A stretch of 64,000 nucleotides of DNA from Sulfurimonas sp. HSL1-2. GTDB lineage: Bacteria > Campylobacterota > Campylobacteria > Campylobacterales > Sulfurimonadaceae. Both the position numbers and the translations under genes were made by a program. The notes below the pieces were generated by a model that saw nothing but the letters and a program-made list of their open reading frames with translations, was not told where the DNA came from and made no database searches. Location of the stretch: NCBI RefSeq assembly GCF_039645565.1, contig NZ_CP147914.1, forward strand, positions 620,001-684,000. Reading direction: 5' to 3'. The first letter of the stretch is position 1. Every line of letters begins with the position of its first letter. Below are positions 58,412 through 64,000 of the stretch, piece after piece.

Positions 58412-61400
58412 ATGGCGCTCAAAGTCGTAATCTCCCACAAAACCCATTATCAGTATGACCGTTACGTGTCGCTCTCGCCGCACACCATCCGATTACGTCC
58501 CGCACCGCACAGCCGCACCCCGATCGAGGCCTACTCCCTCAAGATCAAACCGGACAACCACTTCCTCAACTGGCAGCAGGACCCGTTCGGCAACTACCTT
58601 GCCCGCGTCGTTTTCCCGGAAAAAACGAAAGAGATGAGCATCGACGTCGAGATCATTGCCGACCTGATCACCATCAACCCTTTCGACTTCTTCGTCGACG
58701 AATATGCGAAGAATTTCCCGTTCAAGTACAAAGCGGGGCTGAAAAAAGAGCTACTGCCTTATCTCGAGATCACGGACAAGGGCAAGAAACTCAAAGCGTT
58801 CATGGATTCGCTCGACCTGAAAACGGAACGCTCCATCATCGACTTCCTGGTCTACCTCAATACCGAGATCCACAAGTACCTCGACTATACGATCCGTCTT
58901 GATCCCGGCGTACAGACCTGCGAAGTGACCCTGGGCAACAAGCTGGGGAGCTGCCGCGACTACGCCTGGCTCTTCGTGCAGGTGCTGCGCCACCTGGGTC
59001 TCGCGGCGCGCTTTGTTTCGGGCTACCTCGTCCAGCTCACCGCCGACGTCAAATCCCTTGACGGTCCGAGCGGTCCCGAAGCGGACTTTACGGACCTGCA
59101 CGCCTGGACGGAGGTTTTCGTCCCGGGTGCGGGATGGATCGGCCTCGATGCGACCAGCGGCCTTTTTGCCGGGGAGGGGCATATCCCCCTGGCGTGTACG
59201 CCCCATTACGACAGCGCCCACGCCATCGACGGTGCGACGGACAAGTGCGAAACGGAGTTCGATTACTCCAACACCGTCACGCGGATCTTCGAATCGCCGC
59301 GGGTGACCAAACCGTACCGCGACGAGCAGTGGGAAGCAATCTACAACCTCGGGTTCGAGGTCGACAGGGAGCTCGAAGCCAATGACGTGCGCCTCTCGAT
59401 GGGGGGCGAGCCGACGTTTGTCTCCATCGACGACATGGAGTCCGAGCAGTGGAACACGGAGGCCGACGGCGAGCATAAGCGCGAACGCGCGGACGTCCTC
59501 GCCCACCGGCTGCTGGGCTCGTTCGGCAAGGGCGGGATGCTGCACTACGCCCAGGGGAAATGGTACCCGGGCGAACCGCTGCCGCGCTGGCAGAAATCGG
59601 TCATCTGGCGCAAAGACGGCAAACCGATCTGGCGCAACCCGAACCTTTTTGCGGACATGAACGCGACCTACAGCTACACGACAGAGGATGCAAAGCGCTT
59701 CCTGGAGCTGCTCTCCCTGACCCTCGGCGTCAGCGACAAAAACATCATTGAAGCGTATGAAGATCCTGTCTATTACGTCATCAAGGAGTCCGAACTTCCC
59801 ATCGACGTCGACCCGACGAAGTTCGACCTGGATGACCCGCTCGAACGCCGCACCCTGGCGCAGCTGCTGCAGCAGGGGCTGGCCAACCCGGTCGGCTTCG
59901 TGCTGCCGCTGGGCTACGGCCAGACCCGTTGGATCACCTCGGCCTGGGAATTCCGCCGCGGCAACCTTTATCTGAGCGCCGGGAACTCGCCGCTGGGCCT
60001 GCGGATGCCGCTGGATTCGCTGATGGAAAAACCGCATGTGGAGCTGGCGCAGAACTTCGAGCCCGACCTTTTTGCACAGGCCCCGGCGCTGGGCGATTAC
60101 CTCGACGATGCCCGGGCACGCTGCGAAGCGGTGACGCCGGAGACGACGGAGGCGAACCGCTACAACGCCTTTGTCCGCACCGCGATCAGTACGGAAGTGC
60201 GCGACGGAAAGCTCTATATCTTCCTGCCGCCGCTCAACCATACCGAGGCCTTCCTGGACCTCATGGCCTCCATCGAAGCGGTCGCGGCGAAGCTCAATGT
60301 CAAAGTCGTTCTCGAAGGGTACGAACCGGCCCACGACAACCGCATCGAGCGCATCAAAGTCACCCCGGACCCGGGCGTCATCGAAGTCAATATCCACCCG
60401 GCGAAGAACTGGAGCGAACTGACCGAAACGATGCTGGGGCTTTACGAGGATGCACGCCAGTCGCGGCTGGGGACAGAGAAGTTCATGGTCGACGGCAAGC
60501 ACACGGGAACGGGCGGGGGGAACCACGTCACGATCGGGGCGATGACGCCGCATGACAGCCCGCTGCTGCGCCGCCCGGAACTGCTGCGCAGCCTCATCAC
60601 CTTCTGGCAGCACCACCCGTCGCTCTCCTACCTCTTCTCCGGCGCCTTCATCGGGCCGACGTCCCAGGCGCCGCGTGTCGACGAGGGGCGGGCGGAGAAC
60701 CTCTATGAGCTGGAGATCGCCTTTGCCCAGATCCCCGAAAACGGGGAGGTGCCGTACTGGCTTACCGACCGGCTCTTCCGCCATATGCTGACCGACATTA
60801 CCGGCAACACCCACCGCTCCGAGTTCTGTATCGACAAGCTCTACTCGCCCGATTCGAGCACCGGACGCCTGGGGATCCTGGAGCTGCGCGGCTTCGACAT
60901 GCCGCCGCATTCGCAGATGGCCCTGATGCAGATGCTGCTGGTGCGCACGCTGGTCTCGCTCTTCTGGCGCAAGCCCTACCGCCACAAGCTGGTCCGCTGG
61001 GGAACGCAGCTGCATGACAAGTTCCTGCTGGAACACTACGTCAAAGAGGATATCGCCGATATCGTCCGTTTCCTGAACGCCGAGGGTTACCCCTTCGAGC
61101 TGGACTGGTTCGACCCCTTCTTCGAGTTCCGCTTCCCGCTCTACGGCATGGCGACGGTGGAGAACGTCCACCTCGAACTCCGCGCGGCCATCGAGCCGTG
61201 GCACGTCCTGGGCGAGGAGAGCGGTTCGCAAGGGACGTCGCGCTACGTCGATTCGTCGCTTGAACGCGTCCAGGTGAAGGTGAACAACTTCGTCCCCGAA
61301 CGCTACGTGCTCACCTGTAACGGGGTTGCGGTGCCGCTCAGCCCGACGGGCATCGAGGGCGAGTTCGTCGCCGGGGTCAAGTACAAGGCGTGGCAGCCGT

Positions 61401-61783
61401 GGTCGGCCCTGCATCCGACGATCGGGGTCGATACCCCGCTCACCTTCGACGTCGTCGACCGCTGGAACCAGCGCTCCACCGGCGGGATGACCTACTACGT
61501 CTCCCACCCCGGCGGCCGCAGCTACGACACCTTCCCGGTCAACAGCTACGAGGCGGAGTCGCGCCGTATCAACCGTTTCTGGGGCTTCAACCATACGCAG
61601 GGAAGCGTCGAAGAGGTACCGACCCATGTCGTCGAACAGGCACTCCCTTCCAACGACGGGGAGACGACGCGCAAGGTGGCCGAGAAGCATGCCGGCGACA
61701 AGATCTTTGTCTTCCAGGAGCTGCCGCGCAGTGCTGAGTACCCGCATACGCTTGACCTCAGACGGAAGTGGACCAGGGTGTAA
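58412..61783 (+). CDS. Transglutaminase-DUF2126 (putative amidoligase) fusion protein
   Basis: 1123 aa, cytoplasmic. An N-terminal beta domain (VVISHKTHYQYDRYVSLSPHTIRLRP) leads into a transglutaminase-like fold with a complete triad: C181 in GSCRDYAW, H230 in DLHAWTEV and D246 in GLDATSG. From about residue 328 (LSMGGEPTFVSIDD) to the end is DUF2126, which Pfam lists as a putative amidoligase of the glutamine-synthetase-like type. The transglutaminase half probably hydrolyses or transfers a peptide-type bond and the second half forms one. The TAA is directly followed by the ATG of the ATP-grasp gene. Confidence 0.92.
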   Translation: MALKVVISHKTHYQYDRYVSLSPHTIRLRPAPHSRTPIEAYSLKIKPDNHFLNWQQDPFGNYLARVVFPEKTKEMSIDVEIIADLITINPFDFFVDEYAKNFPFKYKAGLKKELLPYLEITDKGKKLKAFMDSLDLKTERSIIDFLVYLNTEIHKYLDYTIRLDPGVQTCEVTLGNKLGSCRDYAWLFVQVLRHLGLAARFVSGYLVQLTADVKSLDGPSGPEADFTDLHAWTEVFVPGAGWIGLDATSGLFAGEGHIPLACTPHYDSAHAIDGATDKCETEFDYSNTVTRIFESPRVTKPYRDEQWEAIYNLGFEVDRELEANDVRLSMGGEPTFVSIDDMESEQWNTEADGEHKRERADVLAHRLLGSFGKGGMLHYAQGKWYPGEPLPRWQKSVIWRKDGKPIWRNPNLFADMNATYSYTTEDAKRFLELLSLTLGVSDKNIIEAYEDPVYYVIKESELPIDVDPTKFDLDDPLERRTLAQLLQQGLANPVGFVLPLGYGQTRWITSAWEFRRGNLYLSAGNSPLGLRMPLDSLMEKPHVELAQNFEPDLFAQAPALGDYLDDARARCEAVTPETTEANRYNAFVRTAISTEVRDGKLYIFLPPLNHTEAFLDLMASIEAVAAKLNVKVVLEGYEPAHDNRIERIKVTPDPGVIEVNIHPAKNWSELTETMLGLYEDARQSRLGTEKFMVDGKHTGTGGGNHVTIGAMTPHDSPLLRRPELLRSLITFWQHHPSLSYLFSGAFIGPTSQAPRVDEGRAENLYELEIAFAQIPENGEVPYWLTDRLFRHMLTDITGNTHRSEFCIDKLYSPDSSTGRLGILELRGFDMPPHSQMALMQMLLVRTLVSLFWRKPYRHKLVRWGTQLHDKFLLEHYVKEDIADIVRFLNAEGYPFELDWFDPFFEFRFPLYGMATVENVHLELRAAIEPWHVLGEESGSQGTSRYVDSSLERVQVKVNNFVPERYVLTCNGVAVPLSPTGIEGEFVAGVKYKAWQPWSALHPTIGVDTPLTFDVVDRWNQRSTGGMTYYVSHPGGRSYDTFPVNSYEAESRRINRFWGFNHTQGSVEEVPTHVVEQALPSNDGETTRKVAEKHAGDKIFVFQELPRSAEYPHTLDLRRKWTRV

Positions 61784-64000
61784 ATGGGCATTTTCGACCG
61801 ATATTTTTCCGAAAGCTCCTTCGACGAGATGGTCGATGCGCAGCGGCAGTGCCGTCCGCACTGGCAGACGATCTGCGACCAGATCGAGGCGGCCGGTATT
61901 GATGGGCTGAAAGCCAAACAGGCGGAAATAGACTGGAGCCTGGAAGAGAACGGCGTCACCTATAACGTTTACGACACGCCCGACGGTGTCAGCAAGCGGC
62001 GCTGGACCCTTGACCCCATCCCCTTTGTCGTTACGCAGACGGAGTGGCAGGAGGTCGTGCGGGGGCTGCGCCAGCGTGCGAAACTCTTCGACCTGGTGCT
62101 GCGGGACCTCTACGGCGATCAGCACCTGCTGCGGCAGGGGATCCTCCCCGCCGAAGTCGTCTATGCGCACAAAGGGTATGCGCCGGAGATGTTCGGCTTC
62201 GGGACGAAAAAGGATTTCGAACTCTTCTTCTACGCGACCGATATGGCCCGCGGGCCCGACGGAAAGTTCTGGGTCGTCAATGACCGCATCCAGGCCCCAT
62301 CGGGGCTCGGCTATGCCGTTGAAAACCGCCTGAGCATGAATATCATCGCCAAGTCGCTCTACCCGGGGGTGCATACCCGCCGGCTTGCGGGCTTCATCGA
62401 CGAGATGAAGGCGATGATCGACCGCCTCAGCGGCGGTGACCGCTCCAAGGCGGCCCTGCTGACGCCCGGGCCGCACAACGAAACCTACTTCGAACACGCC
62501 TACCTCAGCTCTTTGCTGGAGATCAGCCTCGTGCAGGGGGAGGATATGCTGGCCAAAGACGGGGCGCTGTGGCTCAAAAACCTGAGCGGCCTGACACGGA
62601 TCAACACCCTGCTGCGCCGTGTGGACGACCGCTACTGTGACCCGCTGGAACTGAAAAACGACTCGCACCTGGGGGTCGCGGGGCTCGTCGACGCGGCGCG
62701 CCGGGAGAACCTGTCGATGATCAACCCGGTCGGCAGCGGTATCTTGGAGAACCTCGGCTTCAACCCCTTTATGAAAAACATCGCGCAGTTCTTCCTCGAC
62801 GAAGAGCTGATCCTGCCGCAGATCGCCACCTGGTGGTGCGGGCAGCCCGGCGAACTCGAATACGTCCTCAAGCACCTGGACAAACTGATCGTCAAGCACA
62901 TCGACCGGACCGAGACGGCCCAGGTCTACGTCGGCCGAAAGATGGACGCTCCGGCGCTCGACGCCCTGCGAAAACGCCTGCAGGAGTTTCCGCACCTCTA
63001 CGTGGCGCAGGAGGAGATCGGTTTCTCCACCGTGCCGTACTTTACCGGGGAGTCCGTCGAACCGCGCAACGCCGTCATCCGCTCCTACTCGTTCAAGCGG
63101 GGCAGCAAATACTGGGTGATGAACGGCGGGCTCGTGCGCGTCGCTTCGCAAAAGGACGCCTTCCTGATCTCGTCGCAGAAAGGGGGGACCAGCAAGGACC
63201 TCTGGATCGTCGGCGAGGATGAGGAGCGCGCGCCGAGCAACCCCTTCAAGCAGCTGCCGTGCATCGACGCCTCCATCGACCAGATCCCGACAAGACGCGC
63301 GGAGAACCTCTTCTGGCTCGGCCGTTACCTCTCAAGGGCGATCGTGACGACGCGCCTGATCCGCTATGCCGTCAAGCGCCTCATCAACGTCTACCGGGAC
63401 GAGTCGTATGCCTCGGCGGAGTCGCAGCACCAGCTGCTGCGCGCGATCACGCATATGACGATGACCTACCCGGGCTTCCTGAACAAGAAAACTTCCGAAA
63501 AGCTGCTGGAGAACCCGATGAAAGAGATCATCTCCGTGCTCAAAGAGTACAGCCGGGTCGGATCGCTCTCCTTTACGCTGTCGATGCTTTCAGGGGCGAA
63601 TATCAGCATCAAAAATCTGCTGGGCATCGAGGCGTGGAAGCTCTTTGACAAACTCCAGTGGGAGTGGCAGATCTTCTGCAGCGCCAATACCCGCATGAAC
63701 CGCACCATCGTCAACGAGATGGACAAGCTGCATATCAACCTGCTGGCCTACAAGGAGCTCGTCGAGGAGAGCATGTTCCGAGAGCAGGGGCTGGTGCTTT
63801 ATGATATCGGCTACCGTATCGAAAGCGTCCAGCTGCTCATCTCCAAAGCGCGCTCCCTGCTCTGTCTGCGCCAGGAGAAGGCCGCGGAGTATGAACTGCT
63901 CGAAGCGCTGCTCAACACCTGTGAGAGTTTCAACGCCTACCGCGCCCACTACCGCAGCGCCCTGCAGCTCGAGAACGTCATCGAGTTCCTGCTGCTCAAC
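61784..64000 (+). CDS. Circularly permuted ATP-grasp/alpha-E fusion (partial, 3' end outside)
   Basis: 739 codons are in the window and no stop is reached. Residues 1 to about 500 are a COG2308-type circularly permuted ATP-grasp: RGLRQRAKLFDLVLRDLYGDQ, GFGTKKDFELFFYATDMARGPDG, VVNDRIQAPSGLGYAVENRL, ALLTPGPHNETYFEHAYL, VGSGILEN and ATWWCGQPGE. From about 505 (RRAENLFWLGRYLSRA) the alpha-E (COG2307) helical domain begins. The two are often separate genes; here they are fused. Predicted to make an amide bond in an unidentified peptide or metabolite, with the preceding protein. Confidence 0.93.
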   Translation, partial: MGIFDRYFSESSFDEMVDAQRQCRPHWQTICDQIEAAGIDGLKAKQAEIDWSLEENGVTYNVYDTPDGVSKRRWTLDPIPFVVTQTEWQEVVRGLRQRAKLFDLVLRDLYGDQHLLRQGILPAEVVYAHKGYAPEMFGFGTKKDFELFFYATDMARGPDGKFWVVNDRIQAPSGLGYAVENRLSMNIIAKSLYPGVHTRRLAGFIDEMKAMIDRLSGGDRSKAALLTPGPHNETYFEHAYLSSLLEISLVQGEDMLAKDGALWLKNLSGLTRINTLLRRVDDRYCDPLELKNDSHLGVAGLVDAARRENLSMINPVGSGILENLGFNPFMKNIAQFFLDEELILPQIATWWCGQPGELEYVLKHLDKLIVKHIDRTETAQVYVGRKMDAPALDALRKRLQEFPHLYVAQEEIGFSTVPYFTGESVEPRNAVIRSYSFKRGSKYWVMNGGLVRVASQKDAFLISSQKGGTSKDLWIVGEDEERAPSNPFKQLPCIDASIDQIPTRRAENLFWLGRYLSRAIVTTRLIRYAVKRLINVYRDESYASAESQHQLLRAITHMTMTYPGFLNKKTSEKLLENPMKEIISVLKEYSRVGSLSFTLSMLSGANISIKNLLGIEAWKLFDKLQWEWQIFCSANTRMNRTIVNEMDKLHINLLAYKELVEESMFREQGLVLYDIGYRIESVQLLISKARSLLCLRQEKAAEYELLEALLNTCESFNAYRAHYRSALQLENVIEFLLLN

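Noticed and set aside
58751-63151. A 1466-codon open frame on the minus strand
   Set aside because: It is antisense to the transglutaminase/DUF2126 and ATP-grasp genes, whose motifs are unmistakable. Its translation has no domains and is rich in Arg, Asp and Val, as expected from the antisense of GC-rich codons.
1-64000. CRISPR array, IS element, prophage or replication origin
   Set aside because: No spaced direct repeats of 25-40 bases, no transposase or integrase, and no DnaA-box cluster were seen.

Overview
The window is a stretch of bacterial chromosome from a member of the Campylobacterota (formerly Epsilonproteobacteria), most likely a GC-rich Sulfurimonas/Sulfuricurvum-like organism. 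This is inferred from family resemblance of the proteins, a long epsilon-type TrmB, a short RNase R, a Cts/MSHA-like secretin cluster of the kind known from Campylobacter transformation, and extended -10 promoters of the form TGCTATAAT. No rRNA, CRISPR array, IS element or prophage was seen. One tRNA (anticodon CAT) lies at 57497-57573.

Layout. 0.1-4.3 kb: der, an LpxH-like metallophosphoesterase divergent from a GT4 glycosyltransferase, and a 2-Cys peroxiredoxin. 4.7-9.4 kb: metK behind a structured leader, a 2x[4Fe-4S] ferredoxin, ndk, then the classical yceD(DUF177)-rpmF-plsX-fabH run. 9.5-16 kb: a basic membrane micro-protein overlapping a HIT-family protein, an OvoA-type ovothiol synthase, metF and serB sharing a palindromic divergent promoter, an unknown small protein, a monoheme cytochrome c and a large ankyrin-repeat protein. 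16.1-21.5 kb: rpsF-ssb-rpsR, rnr-holA, an unknown protein with a GreA-type factor. 21.6-32.2 kb: purL, a CPBP membrane protein, a FecR/OmpA/CHASE2-HD-GYP signalling trio, and valS-SulP-DUF2905.

32.4-44.1 kb: a UvrD-like helicase converges on a nine-gene minus-strand operon. It encodes a PilM/PilN-type fusion, a PilO-like protein, a MshK/PilP-like protein, a secretin, an AAA ATPase, a membrane-anchored TPR protein, an unknown exported protein, a GspE/PilB-type ATPase and a GspF/PilC-type protein. The order matches mshI-J-K-L-M-N-E-G of MSHA pili and the Campylobacter cts DNA-uptake genes, but no pilin or prepilin peptidase is present. The block is visibly more AT-rich than its flanks and ends in an excellent terminator.

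44.3-49.5 kb: argG, an FTR-rhodanese fusion, rplI, hslV, hslU and era on the minus strand. 49.6-56.2 kb: two small unknown proteins, then (minus strand) rluD-like, an FN3 lipoprotein, trmB, ftsE, ftsX and an EnvC-like protein whose LytM domain lacks the zinc ligands, i.e. an FtsEX-EnvC division/cell-wall module. 56.3-58.3 kb: rodA, the tRNA and a glutathione peroxidase with two plausible starts. 58.4-64.0 kb: a transglutaminase/DUF2126 (putative amidoligase) fusion immediately followed by a circularly permuted ATP-grasp/alpha-E fusion that runs off the window. This pair is a predicted peptide-bond making and breaking system with no established substrate and is, with the pilin-less MSHA/Cts-like machine and the FecR-OmpA-HD-GYP trio, the best candidate for an undescribed system here.
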